NCBI GenBank assembly: GCA_012970285.1
Contig: JIBW01000002.1
Span: 1-64,000 of the forward strand
Length of the DNA: 64,000 nt
DNA from: Bacillaceae bacterium JMAK1
GTDB lineage: Bacteria > Bacillota > Bacilli > Bacillales > Marinococcaceae
Reading direction: 5' to 3'
Part shown: positions 35,832 through 47,194 of the stretch, one piece after another
How positions within the stretch are numbered: the stretch's first letter is position 1
How the letters are laid out: the number at the start of each line of letters is the position of its first letter
The notes under the pieces: model-generated
Told to the model about the DNA's origin: nothing
The model's database searches: none
What the model saw: the letters and a program-made list of their open reading frames with translations, nothing else
Program-made: the position numbers and the translations under genes

Positions 35832-36791
35832 GTGCAAGAAAAACTATTAGAAACAATTGAGCGCTTTAATACAATCATTATTTGTCGTCACGTGCGACCA
35901 GACCCAGATGCGTTTGGTTCGCAGCTTGGCTTGGCGGAATTAATTCGAGAAAACACAACGAAGACCGTGTATACAGTCGGAGAAGACGAACGTTCCCTTT
36001 CCTTTCTAGCAGAAATGGATGAAGTGGATACCGAGACGTTCAAAGACGCCCTCGTTATTATCTGTGATACGGCCAACCGTGGTCGGATCGATGAAGAACG
36101 ATACGCGTTAGCGAAAGAGACATTCAAAATCGATCATCATCCAGAAATTGATGATTATGCAGATGCGGCATGGGTCGATACGAGTTATAGTTCGACATCT
36201 GAAATGGTAACAAGGTGGTTTGAGGAAACAGCAAAGCCAAACGGTTGGAAGATGAATCAAACGAGCGCAAGGGTTTTGTATGCAGGAATTGTCGGAGATA
36301 CCGGACGCTTTCGTCATCCGAATACAACAGAACATACATTTCGAGCGGCGGGAGTGCTTATGGAACAAGGCATTGATTTGCCTGAACTGTTTCGCAATCT
36401 ATATCGCAAGCCGTTGCCACTTTTACGACTTGAAGGCGAGCTGTTACGTACGGTGAGCTTAAGTGAGTACGGTGTGGCTGCCATTCGCGTGTCCGACGAA
36501 CAATTAAAGCAATACGAAGTGACCGTGAATGAATCTTCTGCACTTGTAAACGCCATTAGCGATCTTGAAGGACTTCTTGCGTGGGGCATGTTTGTCGAAC
36601 AAGAGGATGGCACGTATCGCGTACGACTCCGTTCTAAAGGACCTGTTGTGAACACCATTGCAGAAAAGCATAACGGTGGTGGCCACCCGCTTGCTGCAGG
36701 TGCGTCTGCTACGAGTGAAGAAGAAATTGAGACGATCATTGCTCAGTTAAATGAAACTGCCAAGCAGTTTAACTTGAAGACTCAATCATAA
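35832..36791 (+). CDS. nrnA: Bifunctional oligoribonuclease/pAp phosphatase NrnA
   Basis: A ~319-residue DHH/DHHA1 phosphoesterase that degrades short RNA oligomers and 3'-phosphoadenosine 5'-phosphate. Metal motifs are RHVRPDPDAFGSQ (residues 17-29), CDTANRG, KIDHHPEID and GIVGDTGRF. The C-terminal DHHA1 motif is GGGHPLAAGA. GAGGAGAA with eight bases of spacing supports GTG at 35832; an ATG eight codons earlier has no site. It overlaps the convergent ytrI end by 23 bases. Confidence 0.95.
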   Translation: MQEKLLETIERFNTIIICRHVRPDPDAFGSQLGLAELIRENTTKTVYTVGEDERSLSFLAEMDEVDTETFKDALVIICDTANRGRIDEERYALAKETFKIDHHPEIDDYADAAWVDTSYSSTSEMVTRWFEETAKPNGWKMNQTSARVLYAGIVGDTGRFRHPNTTEHTFRAAGVLMEQGIDLPELFRNLYRKPLPLLRLEGELLRTVSLSEYGVAAIRVSDEQLKQYEVTVNESSALVNAISDLEGLLAWGMFVEQEDGTYRVRLRSKGPVVNTIAEKHNGGGHPLAAGASATSEEEIETIIAQLNETAKQFNLKTQS

Positions 36792-37284
36792 TTTCTGTAT
36801 GAAGGTCAATTTTTTTATAGAAGATGGCCCGTGTTACTTCCAGGGTGAATTGTTGTTCGTTCACTTCGAATCGTTTGTTTTCAAGTGTTCGAATAACAAG
36901 CTCTTGTTGTTCAGCAACACTCTCTAAGTTCTGATGAAGCAGCGGCTCCAGTTCATCAACCGCTTGTTGGCGTAAGTCATAGAGGGCGAGTTCACTGAGC
37001 CTGCTCTCTCTTTCGTTTGTGAAGTGAATTTCAATGGTTTCCACTTCAACACGTCCTTGATCTTCATCGAGATCTTCTTGCTCTTGCTCTCGTGCGAGCA
37101 GAAGATCAATTTGACTTTCAAGTTGATTGATGGTGAGTTCGTTTTTTCTAAGTTCTATAATGGTTCGCTCATAGACTTGACCATATTGAAAGATGAAAAG
37201 CCCCCAACCGATGACAACACCAACAAATAACCCAGCTAAAAAGCGTTGCCACGCAGGTCGCTTATAATAGGGTGGAATCCTCAT
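36769..37284 (-). CDS. ytrI: Sporulation membrane protein YtrI
   Basis: A ~171-residue protein with an N-terminal membrane helix (about residues 17-36, GLFVGVVIGWGLFIFQYG) and a following coiled-coil region (IIELRKNELTINQLESQIDLLLAREQEQEDL). YtrH and YtrI are sigma-E-dependent proteins needed for normal spore formation in B. subtilis. The ATG at 37284 overlaps the ytrH stop (ATGA). The 3' end overlaps nrnA on the other strand. Confidence 0.88.
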   Translation of the reverse strand: MRIPPYYKRPAWQRFLAGLFVGVVIGWGLFIFQYGQVYERTIIELRKNELTINQLESQIDLLLAREQEQEDLDEDQGRVEVETIEIHFTNERESRLSELALYDLRQQAVDELEPLLHQNLESVAEQQELVIRTLENKRFEVNEQQFTLEVTRAIFYKKIDLHTEIMIESSS

Positions 37285-37619
37285 GGATACATCTGTTCCT
37301 GAGTAATCCACTGAATAATGAGTGCACCTGCATTGGCGCCCGACAAGGCACTTAATATCATAAAGATCGTCTTATAAACGTCAATGTGTGTACCTGCAAA
37401 CAATCCCCGCTCTAGACTTGTGATTGCATCAAATGTTCCACCGATGGCTGCAACGAGTGCCCAAATCTTTAAGCTGCTCGCAAGTTCTTGAATGGTCGTG
37501 AGTGGCGGCTTTCCGATAATAAATGCGCCAATTCCGCCGATAAGTGCTCCACCAAGAACGACGCCAAAGGCAACAAAAAAATCAATGACGAGTGTAGCGG
37601 CAAAGTCTCTGCTAAACAT
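37281..37619 (-). CDS. ytrH: Sporulation membrane protein YtrH
   Basis: A 112-residue hydrophobic protein with three likely membrane helices (about residues 8-36, 48-66, 84-103). The start MFSRDFAATLVIDFFVAFGVVLGGALIGGIGAFIIGKPP is the conserved YtrH block. GGAGAGGGG precedes the ATG. It is coupled to ytrI. Confidence 0.9.
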   Translation of the reverse strand: MFSRDFAATLVIDFFVAFGVVLGGALIGGIGAFIIGKPPLTTIQELASSLKIWALVAAIGGTFDAITSLERGLFAGTHIDVYKTIFMILSALSGANAGALIIQWITQEQMYP

Positions 37620-37733
37620 GGTGCATGCCCCTCTCCTTGAAACGAATCACCTAGTCTCTTATCTTTCATTTATATCGAGTCTTTGTCCAAGTTATGACTA
37701 GTCAATCTAAAAACGATCGGAGTGAACAGAGTC

Positions 37734-40700
37734 ATGGCTAATTTTGTACATTTACAAGTGAAAAGTGAGTACTCTTTTTTAACAAGTACTTGTCGGATTG
37801 ATGCGCTTGTTGCTAGAGCAAAATCGCTAGGCTATGAAACGTTGGCTCTTACTGATCGCAATGTCATGTATGGCGTGAAAAAGTTCATCGATGCGTGTCA
37901 TAACGGAGGAATTAAACCGATCATCGGGCTTGAACTTGATGTTGTTAGCAATCAAGTGGAAGGCAATGTACTCGTCTACGCAAAGAATGCACAAGGGTAC
38001 CAAACACTACTTTCATTTTCTACATTTGCTGCATCAAGTGATGGGCGGATTGATGTTCAACAGCTCGCCCAATTTCAAACGGATGACGTCATTTTTATAT
38101 TTCCAGAACAAACACATCCAATCGCTAAGCTTATAAGTCTCGAGCAACATGAGCGTGCGACTGAAGAACTTCAAAGATGGCGGCACGTTTTGCCGAATCA
38201 CAACTACTGGTGTGGGCTTTTACCGAGTACACACACGGATTTACATGAGCACAATGCGTGGGTTACGTTTCTTGCCGAGCAGAACTTAACACCGGTCGCA
38301 CTTGCCAATGTTACGATGTTGAATCAAGGTGATGACTGGATTAAGCAATGCCTACACGCGATCCGAGACGATGTCCCAGTAACAGAGGTCAATCGATTTG
38401 AATGGCGGGCTGAATCACATTTATTGTCAGAGGAAGAAGCGACGGCTACATGGCAAAATGAGTTCGAACGAAGGGCGCTATATGAGACAGTGAATGTTGC
38501 CGACCTTTTACACGTTTCTTTAGAACCATTAACAACAACACTACCAAGCGTCAGTGATGAAGAAGAAACGACGCAATTGCAGCAACTCGTGAGAAAAGGT
38601 GCATCTGTACGCTTTCCTGAACTGACAAATGCAGTGAAAGAGCGTCTAGCAAAAGAAATGCAAACGATTAAGAAGATGGGATTCTCCAATTACTTCTTGA
38701 TTGTGTGGGACTATATGCGCTTTGCAAGAAAACAAGAAATGTTAACTGGTCCTGCTCGAGGTTCTGCTGCAGGTTCTCTCGTTGCATATTGTTTGTTTAT
38801 TACTGATGTGAATCCACTTGAGTATGGTTTACTCTTTGAACGTTTTCTAAATCCTGAACGAAAATCATTACCTGATATTGACCTTGACTTTCCTGATGAT
38901 CGTCGAGATGAAATGTTTCATTATTTAGCAAAACGATACGGCAGTGAGCACGTCGCTCAAATTATTACATTCGGAACATTTGGCGTCCGTTCTTCACTAC
39001 GAGAAACAGCAAAAGTACAAGGGATTCGGGATGCACTTTTACAACGAGTCTTAAAGTTTGTACCGAGCGCAGCAGGTGAATTGAAAACGGTTATAAAGGA
39101 TACATCTGAACTTCAACGATTGTTCAAAGAAAACGAAGAAGTTCGTGAGTGGTTTAACCGAGCACTCGCTATTGAAGGGTTGCCTAGGCATACGTCTCTT
39201 CATGCAGCAGGGATCGTTCTTAGCAAACGACCGCTAACATCCGTTGTACCGATTGTGCGTGAAAAGGGTGCGTTAGCGTATACACAATTGCCAATGGAAG
39301 ATCTTGATGCTTTCGGTTTGCTGAAATTTGATTTGTTAGGCTTACGTAACTTAACGCTTTTAGATCGCCTGCAAAAAGATACGTTTTCAAAAACAGGGCA
39401 ACACATTGAATTCAATCGGTTGCCAACAGATGATCAAAGAACGATGCAAATGCTTGCAAGTGGTCAAACTGCAGGAGTTTTTCAGTTTGAATCGGTGGGC
39501 ATGCAATCGGTGTTAAGAAAGTTAAAACCGAGTCAATTTGAAGATATCGTCGCGGTAAACGCCCTGTATCGTCCTGGCCCAATGGACAATATTGATACGT
39601 TTATACGTGGCAAAAAGGCACCCGAAAAAATTACGTATTTGCATGATTCACTACGCCAGACGTTGTCACTGACGTATGGCGTCATGGTTTATCAAGAACA
39701 AGTCATGCAAGTCGCCGTGCAAGTTGCAAATTATTCGTTAGCAGATGCAGACCTCCTTCGAAGAGTGATCAGTAAAAAAAACAAAGACGTACTCATCCAA
39801 GAGGAAGAGCGTTTCTTAGCTGGAGCTATGGGCAATGGTTATGATCAATCAGTAGCTAAACAGTTGTTCGAATGGATCTTGCAATTTGCAAACTACGGTT
39901 TCAATAGAAGTCATGCGGTTGCTTATAGTTTAATTGCGTATCGAATTGCTTATTTTAAAGCACATTTCCCAGGGATTTTCTATGCCGCTTATTTTTCAAT
40001 GATTAGTGGTGATTTAGAACGGATGAAGCGTGCAGCAGCTGAAATGAAACGTAAAGAGTTGACCCTTCTTGGACCGTCAGTGAACAACAGCGACTACACG
40101 TATGTTGCAGATGAACGGGGTGTGCGTTTCCCCCTTCAAAGTGTGGCACACGTTGGAGGAAATATAGCAAAAGCCATTGTTGCTGAACGGAAGGAAAAGG
40201 GAAGGTTTCGTAACTTTATTGACTTTTGTCGTCGAATGAAGCCTGTTCGCTTGCAAAGAAATCAAATGATAAGTCTCATCCGCGCGGGGGCACTAGATGA
40301 GTGGGAGCAACATCGCGCAGTTTTGCTTGCGTCTATCGATCGAGCGAAAGAGTACATTGACTTCGAAGACGATGTTGGAGCGCTTTTCAAAAGTCGAGAT
40401 GAAGATTTTCGTTATGCGGAACGTGAGCCGTATACCCATCATGAGATGTTGTTGCAAGAGAAAGAAGCGACAGGGTTTTACTTGAGTGGTCATCCACTCG
40501 ATGAATATCTACACTTATTCCACACGCAAAAGCCCATTGATATTGGCGAAGTTGCAGGACAACATCATGATCAACACGTTTGGATTGCTGGAACTTTAGA
40601 AACAATGAAGCCTATACGAACGAAGAATGGACAATCCATGGCCTTTTTGAACCTTAGTGATGATACAGGTCGGATTGAAATTGTCGTTTTTCCAGATGTT

Positions 40701-41060
40701 TATCGTGAAATGAAAGATGAACTTATTGAAGGAGAGCTACTCGTTGTCTTTGGAAAAGTGGAAAGCAATGCGAATCGAATAAAAGTACTCGCTCAACTTA
40801 CACAATTAGCGGATCATGCTAAGGTTGAATCAACGACGTCACTTTATCTCAAAATACCCCAACACTTAAACTCTACGAAGACATTAAGGGCAATTAAACG
40901 ACAGCTTCGCAACCATTCTGGATTTGCGGGTGTGAAGGTGTATCATGAATCAGAACGTAAGCTGTATGAGTTAGATGCGAGTTACCACGTTCACATCAAA
41001 AAAGAATTACTAGAACGTCTAACCCTTATTGTAGGTGAAGAAAACGTTGTCAAAAAATGA
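37734..41060 (+). CDS. dnaE: DNA polymerase III alpha subunit, DnaE type
   Basis: A ~1108-residue C-family polymerase. In bacilli it extends RNA primers with DNA before PolC takes over. The order is an N-terminal PHP domain, palm with GPARGSAAGSLVAYC (about 340) and PDIDLDFPDD (about 380, catalytic aspartates), finger region (GVFQFES), tandem HhH, and an OB fold near 940-1010 (VWIAGTLETMKPIRTKNG...MAFLNLSDDTG). No PolC-type exonuclease insert is present. The PHP HxH-like motif reads HLQVKS with Lys in place of the second His. I chose ATG 37734 after GGAGTGAA. Confidence 0.96.
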   Translation: MANFVHLQVKSEYSFLTSTCRIDALVARAKSLGYETLALTDRNVMYGVKKFIDACHNGGIKPIIGLELDVVSNQVEGNVLVYAKNAQGYQTLLSFSTFAASSDGRIDVQQLAQFQTDDVIFIFPEQTHPIAKLISLEQHERATEELQRWRHVLPNHNYWCGLLPSTHTDLHEHNAWVTFLAEQNLTPVALANVTMLNQGDDWIKQCLHAIRDDVPVTEVNRFEWRAESHLLSEEEATATWQNEFERRALYETVNVADLLHVSLEPLTTTLPSVSDEEETTQLQQLVRKGASVRFPELTNAVKERLAKEMQTIKKMGFSNYFLIVWDYMRFARKQEMLTGPARGSAAGSLVAYCLFITDVNPLEYGLLFERFLNPERKSLPDIDLDFPDDRRDEMFHYLAKRYGSEHVAQIITFGTFGVRSSLRETAKVQGIRDALLQRVLKFVPSAAGELKTVIKDTSELQRLFKENEEVREWFNRALAIEGLPRHTSLHAAGIVLSKRPLTSVVPIVREKGALAYTQLPMEDLDAFGLLKFDLLGLRNLTLLDRLQKDTFSKTGQHIEFNRLPTDDQRTMQMLASGQTAGVFQFESVGMQSVLRKLKPSQFEDIVAVNALYRPGPMDNIDTFIRGKKAPEKITYLHDSLRQTLSLTYGVMVYQEQVMQVAVQVANYSLADADLLRRVISKKNKDVLIQEEERFLAGAMGNGYDQSVAKQLFEWILQFANYGFNRSHAVAYSLIAYRIAYFKAHFPGIFYAAYFSMISGDLERMKRAAAEMKRKELTLLGPSVNNSDYTYVADERGVRFPLQSVAHVGGNIAKAIVAERKEKGRFRNFIDFCRRMKPVRLQRNQMISLIRAGALDEWEQHRAVLLASIDRAKEYIDFEDDVGALFKSRDEDFRYAEREPYTHHEMLLQEKEATGFYLSGHPLDEYLHLFHTQKPIDIGEVAGQHHDQHVWIAGTLETMKPIRTKNGQSMAFLNLSDDTGRIEIVVFPDVYREMKDELIEGELLVVFGKVESNANRIKVLAQLTQLADHAKVESTTSLYLKIPQHLNSTKTLRAIKRQLRNHSGFAGVKVYHESERKLYELDASYHVHIKKELLERLTLIVGEENVVKK

Positions 41061-41107
41061 GATCGTCTTTTTGAACGCAAAAGGGTGAATGCAAGAGAAC
41101 ACTTTGT

Positions 41108-41113
41108 TATAAT
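41108..41113 (+). promoter_or_regulatory. Putative -10 element for ytsJ
   Basis: TATAAT at 41108-41113 lies 140 bases before ytsJ, with a poor -35 (GTGAAT, 17 bp away). It is the best promoter candidate in the dnaE-ytsJ gap. Confidence 0.45.
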
Positions 41114-41247
41114 AGATTGCACATGTACAGTTAATACAGTTTGTCCTTTTTTATTCATTCATAGTTCGAACAGCGTCCTATAGGTCGCAAACATAAGATT
41201 CATCAAATAAAAGATGAGATCCACTTGTTAAGGAGTGTGCAGGAATA

Positions 41248-42483
41248 ATGCCAACTACTAGAGAAGAAGCACTACACATCCATAGAATGAAGCAAGGAAA
41301 GCTAGAATCGAAGTCGAAGATTCCCGTAAGAAACAGCAAAGATTTAAGTCTTGCATATTCTCCAGGTGTTGCAGAACCGTGTAAAGAAATTTTTAAAGAC
41401 AAGCAAAAGGTATTTGAATATACGATGAAAGGCAACATGGTCGCGGTAGTTAGTGACGGAAGTGCTGTTCTTGGCCTCGGTAACATTGGTCCAGAAGCAT
41501 CCTTGCCTGTTATGGAAGGAAAGGCTGTCCTGTTCAAATCATTTGCAGGCGTTGACGCATTTCCAATCTGTCTAGACACTTCTGATCCGGATAAGATCGT
41601 TGAGACGGTCAAATTGATGCAACCAACATTCGGTGGTGTGAACTTAGAAGATATTGCAGCTCCGAATTGCTTTATTATTGAAGAACGCTTAAAGAAGGAA
41701 ACGAACATTCCAATTTTCCATGATGACCAACATGGTACAGCAATCGTTACACTTGCAGGACTTATCAATGCACTCAAAGTAACGAACAAACAGTTATCTG
41801 ATATTCGAGTTGTCTTGAACGGTGCTGGAGCGGCAGGAATTGCGATCGTGAAACTACTTCTCAATATGGGCGTAAAAGAAATTGTCCTTTGTGATAGTAA
41901 GGGAGCAATCTTTGAAGGTCGTACAGCTGGAATGAACCCAATCAAAGATGAGGTTGCTAAAGTTACGAACAGCCAGAAGAAAGAAGGCGCTCTTAAAGAC
42001 GTTATTAAAGACACTGACGTATTTATCGGAGTATCTGTTGAAGGTGCACTTACGAAAGAAATGATTGAGAGCATGAATGACGATGCTATTATCTTCGCAA
42101 TGGCGAACCCGAACCCTGAAATTATGCCTGAAGATGCAAAAGCAGCAGGGGCAGCGGTAATTGGAACAGGTCGTTCTGATTTCCCTAACCAAGTGAATAA
42201 CGTTCTTGCATTCCCGGGTATTTTCCGAGGGGCATTGGATGTGAATGCGACGCATATCAATGAAGAGATGAAACAAGCAGCCGTTTTTGCGATTGCTGAA
42301 CTTATTTCTGAATCGGAATTAACGAGAGATTACGTCATTCCAGCACCGTTTGATACAAGAGTAGCACCAGCTGTTGCTGCTGCTGTAGCAAAAACAGCGA
42401 TGGAGACTGGTGTTGCCCGTAAAGAAGCTGATCCAGAAGAGATTGCTTCACGAACTAGAAAAATGGCTATGATCGAGGAATAA
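41248..42483 (+). CDS. ytsJ: NADP-dependent malic enzyme YtsJ
   Basis: A 411-residue enzyme that decarboxylates malate to pyruvate with NADP reduction, supplying NADPH and pyruvate. It is the major malic enzyme of B. subtilis at this locus. Marks are SLAYSPGVAEPCK, FHDDQHGTA, and the cofactor motif GAGAAGIAI. AAGGAGTG lies before the ATG. A 360-codon antisense open frame covers it but is a codon-usage shadow. Confidence 0.94.
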   Translation: MPTTREEALHIHRMKQGKLESKSKIPVRNSKDLSLAYSPGVAEPCKEIFKDKQKVFEYTMKGNMVAVVSDGSAVLGLGNIGPEASLPVMEGKAVLFKSFAGVDAFPICLDTSDPDKIVETVKLMQPTFGGVNLEDIAAPNCFIIEERLKKETNIPIFHDDQHGTAIVTLAGLINALKVTNKQLSDIRVVLNGAGAAGIAIVKLLLNMGVKEIVLCDSKGAIFEGRTAGMNPIKDEVAKVTNSQKKEGALKDVIKDTDVFIGVSVEGALTKEMIESMNDDAIIFAMANPNPEIMPEDAKAAGAAVIGTGRSDFPNQVNNVLAFPGIFRGALDVNATHINEEMKQAAVFAIAELISESELTRDYVIPAPFDTRVAPAVAAAVAKTAMETGVARKEADPEEIASRTRKMAMIEE

Positions 42484-42490
42484 GAAGATA

Positions 42491-42524
42491 AGGAGCGATC
42501 GTCTCTTTGGACGATCGTTTTTCC
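42491..42524 (+). terminator. ytsJ terminator
   Basis: GCGATCGTC pairs with GACGATCGT across TCTTTG, followed by TTTTT. Confidence 0.85.
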
Positions 42525-42579
42525 CTATTATTTCCTATTGGAGAAAGCCGCCTTTAGTGTGGTACGAGAGGTGAATAAG

Positions 42580-43458
42580 GTGTTCAAAGACTTATTTTCA
42601 AAGAAAAGAAAGTATGCAACGATCCCTTCTGAACGTACACAACCGACGAAGATGAACGACGGTGTGATGACGAAATGTCCAACGTGTAAAACAATCATGT
42701 ATTCAAGGGAATTAAAGAAACATGACTATGTTTGTACGAAGTGTGATCATCATTTCCGGTTGACCGCAAGAGATCGAATTAATAGCGTAATCGATGTCGG
42801 CTCATTTGAAGAGCTGGATGTAAGTCTTATGTCAGGGAATCCACTAGATTTCCCAGACTACGAAGAGAAGTTAGCGAGTGACCAACAAAAGACAGGCTTG
42901 AATGAAGCGATCATTACAGGACGTGGGCAGATTGATGGCTTACCTGTGGTGATTGGTGTGATGGATCCACGTTTTCGTATGGCGAGCATGGGGACAGTCG
43001 TTGGCGAGAAAATTAAGCGCGCAATTGAGACAGCACTAAAGGATCAAGTACCATTCATCATGTTTAGTGCCTCTGGTGGTGCGAGAATGCAAGAAGGGGT
43101 ACTAAGCCTAATGCAGATGGCCAAAACATCTGTCGCCTTGCAAAGACTCGACGAAGAAAAGCTTCCGTTTATCTCGATTATGACTCACCCTACAACAGGT
43201 GGTGTATCCGCAAGCTTTGCGTCACTTGGTGATTACAACTTTGCAGAACCAGCAGCATTAATCGGGTTCGCAGGTAGAAGAATTATTGAGCAGACGATTC
43301 GTGAAGACTTACCTGAAGATTTTCAGACTGCGGAGTTTCTACTTGAGCACGGTCAACTCGACAAAGTCATTCATCGATCTGAGATGAAATCAACACTAAC
43401 AACGATCTTGAAGATGCATCAAGCTTCGCATCAACGAGGAGGCGAGCTTTCGTCATGA
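42580..43458 (+). CDS. accD: Acetyl-CoA carboxylase carboxyltransferase beta subunit
   Basis: A ~292-residue subunit that, with AccA, transfers carboxyl from biotin to acetyl-CoA to form malonyl-CoA, the first step of fatty-acid synthesis. A zinc ribbon (CPTC...CTKC) is near residues 30-52, followed by the crotonase-like fold with [12 protein letters not shown] and [27 protein letters not shown] points to GTG at 42580, which gives the family N terminus MFKDLFSKK; the frame is open back to 42538. It overlaps accA by four bases. Confidence 0.95.
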   Translation: MFKDLFSKKRKYATIPSERTQPTKMNDGVMTKCPTCKTIMYSRELKKHDYVCTKCDHHFRLTARDRINSVIDVGSFEELDVSLMSGNPLDFPDYEEKLASDQQKTGLNEAIITGRGQIDGLPVVIGVMDPRFRMASMGTVVGEKIKRAIETALKDQVPFIMFSASGGARMQEGVLSLMQMAKTSVALQRLDEEKLPFISIMTHPTTGGVSASFASLGDYNFAEPAALIGFAGRRIIEQTIREDLPEDFQTAEFLLEHGQLDKVIHRSEMKSTLTTILKMHQASHQRGGELSS

Positions 43459-44399
43459 CCCATAAGTTACCATTCGAAAAGCCTGTTGTAGAACTTCAAA
43501 ATAAAATAGATGAATTGAAAAACTTCACGCAAGATAAAGATATTAACCTTGAAGAAGAGATCGCTCATCTTGAAGGACGTTTACAACAAGTTGAATCTCA
43601 AATCTATGATAATTTAAAGCCTTGGGAGCGCGTGCAAATCGCAAGACACGCTGAGCGACCGACAACGTTGGATTATATCGAGCATTTATTCACGGATTTC
43701 ATTGAACTTCATGGGGATCGTTACTATGGAGATGACGATGCAATCGTCGGTGGAATTGCCTTTTATAAAGGACAACCGGTCACGGTTATTGGTCATCAGC
43801 GAGGGCGCAATACAAAGGAGAACATCCAACGTAACTTCGGGATGCCGCATCCAGAAGGCTATCGTAAAGCGTTGCGATTGATGCATCAAGCAAACAAGTT
43901 CAATCGCCCAATTATTACGCTCATCGATACAAAAGGTGCGTTCCCTGGAAAAGCTGCAGAAGAGCGTGGGCAAAGTGAAGCGATTGCTCGCAACTTGTTA
44001 GAGATGGCAAGCTTTACTGTGCCGTCGATCGGCATTGTTATCGGTGAAGGGGGAAGTGGTGGAGCATTAGCACTTGGCGTAGTAAATCGCATGTTTATGC
44101 TTGAGAACTCCACATACTCTGTTATTTCTCCAGAAGGTGCAGCCGCAATCCTTTGGAAAGATGCAACACAAGCTCAGCGTGCCGCAGAGACAATGAAAAT
44201 TACGGCACCTGATTTGTATGAATTAGGAGTTATTGAAGGCGTGATTCGTGAAGTTCGAGGCGGGGCACATCATAATGTGAAGCAACAAGCTGAATATATT
44301 GACTCGGTTTTACAGCAACAAATGGACGAATTAACGCAACTATCCAAAGAAGAGATAAGAAACCAACGCTACGAAAAGTTCAGTAAAATTGGTATGTAA
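43455..44399 (+). CDS. accA: Acetyl-CoA carboxylase carboxyltransferase alpha subunit
   Basis: A 314-residue partner of AccD. Conserved blocks are [47 protein letters not shown] and the oxyanion-region [13 protein letters not shown]. The ATG at 43455 overlaps the accD stop (ATGA), as is usual for translationally matched subunits. pfkA follows 32 bases later, possibly in one transcript. Confidence 0.97.
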   Translation: MTHKLPFEKPVVELQNKIDELKNFTQDKDINLEEEIAHLEGRLQQVESQIYDNLKPWERVQIARHAERPTTLDYIEHLFTDFIELHGDRYYGDDDAIVGGIAFYKGQPVTVIGHQRGRNTKENIQRNFGMPHPEGYRKALRLMHQANKFNRPIITLIDTKGAFPGKAAEERGQSEAIARNLLEMASFTVPSIGIVIGEGGSGGALALGVVNRMFMLENSTYSVISPEGAAAILWKDATQAQRAAETMKITAPDLYELGVIEGVIREVRGGAHHNVKQQAEYIDSVLQQQMDELTQLSKEEIRNQRYEKFSKIGM

Positions 44400-44413
44400 G
44401 AAATGCTGGTTAA

Positions 44414-45391
<978 letters not shown>

Positions 45392-45414
45392 TCAACACAA
45401 GGAGGAATCTTTCG

Positions 45415-47169
45415 ATGAGAAAAACAAAAATAGTCGCGACGATCGGACCTGCATCTGAAGAAAAAGACATGCTAAAACGCCTGATTTCAGCAGGGATGAA
45501 CGTGGCGCGTCTTAATTTCTCGCACGGGTCACATGAAGAGCATCGCAGTCGTATTAAAACGATTCGAGAGGCAGCGGAAGAACTTGAAACGACCGTGTCG
45601 ATTCTTTTAGATACGAAAGGTCCAGAAATTCGCACGTACACGATGGAAAATGACGCGATTACGCTTGAAAAAGGTCAGCCGCTCATCGTAACTGGTGAAG
45701 AAGTGGTCGGTACGACGGACCGGATCGGTGTGACGTATCAGAATTTGTCAGAAGATCTCTCAGTCGGTAATACGATTTTGTTAGATGACGGTCTCATTGG
45801 ACTTCAGGTAGATCGTATTGAAGGTAAAGACGTTGTTACGACCGTTATGAACAACGGTGTATTAAAGAACAAAAAGGGAGTTAACCTTCCGAAAGTAAAA
45901 GTGAATTTACCAGGCATGACAGACAAAGATGCAGCCGATATTCGTTTTGGAATTGAAGAAGAAGTGGATTTTATTGCAGCTTCGTTCGTTCGTCGCGCGT
46001 CAGACGTTCTTGAGATCCGTGAGCTTTTGGAAGCGCATGGTGCAGGAGATACGTATATTATCCCGAAGATCGAAAACGAAGAAGGTGTCGAGAACATCGC
46101 AGAGATCCTCGAAGTGTCTGACGGGCTTATGGTCGCACGAGGAGACTTAGGTGTCGAGATTCCACCTGAAGAAGTTCCTCTCGTTCAGAAGAGACTCATT
46201 CAACGTTGTAACGATCTTGCTAAGCCAGTCATTACAGCAACGCAAATGTTAGATAGCATGCAACGTAATCCTAGACCGACCCGTGCAGAAGCAAGTGATG
46301 TTGCCAATGCAATTTTTGATGGTACAGATGCGATCATGCTTTCAGGTGAAACTGCAGCAGGTGACTATCCGTTCGAAGCTGTTGAGACGATGAGTAACAT
46401 TGCAAAGCGTACTGAATCTGCGCTAGATTTCGATCGTTTACTTAACATCCGTACTGAAGAAAGTCAGACGACGATTACGAATTCGATTAGTCAAGCAGTA
46501 GCTAGAACAGCGTTAACGTTAAATACACCAGCGATCTTAACTGCTACTGAAAGTGGCTATACGGCTAGACTCGTATCAAAATATCGTCCGAAAGCGACAA
46601 TTGTAGCTGTGACGAGTAACATTCGCGCTCAACGACGCTTAAACCTCGTTTGGGGTGTTCACCCGTTACTTGGGAACACTGTAGAGACGACAGATGAAAT
46701 GTTCGATGAAACAGTCAGTACTGCGCTTAAGAGTAATCAAGTGAAGCACGGCGATCTCGTTGTGATCACAGCCGGTGTACCGGTGGGTGAGATTGGTACA
46801 ACAAACATGATGAAAGTCCATGTCATTGGTGAAGTAGCAGCAAAAGGGCAAGGGATTGGACGTACAACAGCAAGTGGAAAAGCGGTTGTTGTGAAAGATG
46901 CTGCAGAGGCGAATGCTAGAATGGAAGAAGGTAACATTCTTATTACGACAGGAACAGACAAAGAGATGATGCCTGCATTTGAAAAAGCAGGAGCTGTGAT
47001 CACCGAAGAAGGTGGATTAACATGCCATGCCGCAGTTGTAGGAATCTCACTTAGCGTTCCAGTTATCGTCGGTGTTCATGATGCGGTTAAGATCTTTAAA
47101 GATGGTGAAGAACTAACCGTGGACAGTTCAAGAGGCGACATTTATCGAGGTCACGCTCGAGTATTGTAA
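45415..47169 (+). CDS. pyk: Pyruvate kinase with C-terminal PEP-utilising domain
   Basis: A 584-residue enzyme that makes pyruvate and ATP from phosphoenolpyruvate. The barrel holds [20 protein letters not shown], the catalytic region [13 protein letters not shown] and [12 protein letters not shown]. The extra ~110-residue C-terminal domain contains [14 protein letters not shown], the PEP-utiliser swivel motif typical of Bacillus Pyk. AAGGAGG precedes the ATG. Confidence 0.97.
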   Translation: MRKTKIVATIGPASEEKDMLKRLISAGMNVARLNFSHGSHEEHRSRIKTIREAAEELETTVSILLDTKGPEIRTYTMENDAITLEKGQPLIVTGEEVVGTTDRIGVTYQNLSEDLSVGNTILLDDGLIGLQVDRIEGKDVVTTVMNNGVLKNKKGVNLPKVKVNLPGMTDKDAADIRFGIEEEVDFIAASFVRRASDVLEIRELLEAHGAGDTYIIPKIENEEGVENIAEILEVSDGLMVARGDLGVEIPPEEVPLVQKRLIQRCNDLAKPVITATQMLDSMQRNPRPTRAEASDVANAIFDGTDAIMLSGETAAGDYPFEAVETMSNIAKRTESALDFDRLLNIRTEESQTTITNSISQAVARTALTLNTPAILTATESGYTARLVSKYRPKATIVAVTSNIRAQRRLNLVWGVHPLLGNTVETTDEMFDETVSTALKSNQVKHGDLVVITAGVPVGEIGTTNMMKVHVIGEVAAKGQGIGRTTASGKAVVVKDAAEANARMEEGNILITTGTDKEMMPAFEKAGAVITEEGGLTCHAAVVGISLSVPVIVGVHDAVKIFKDGEELTVDSSRGDIYRGHARVL

Positions 47170-47194
47170 TTGATGGAAGGGGTTGGGAGTGATC

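Noticed and set aside
36314-36739. Antisense frame of 141 codons over nrnA
   Set aside because: Shadow of conserved DHH gene; composition is serine-rich nonsense.
41178-42260. Long antisense open frame (about 360 codons) over ytsJ
   Set aside because: It mirrors the coding frame of a highly conserved gene, has no ribosome site or family features, and its product is serine/threonine/phenylalanine-rich as expected of a shadow frame.
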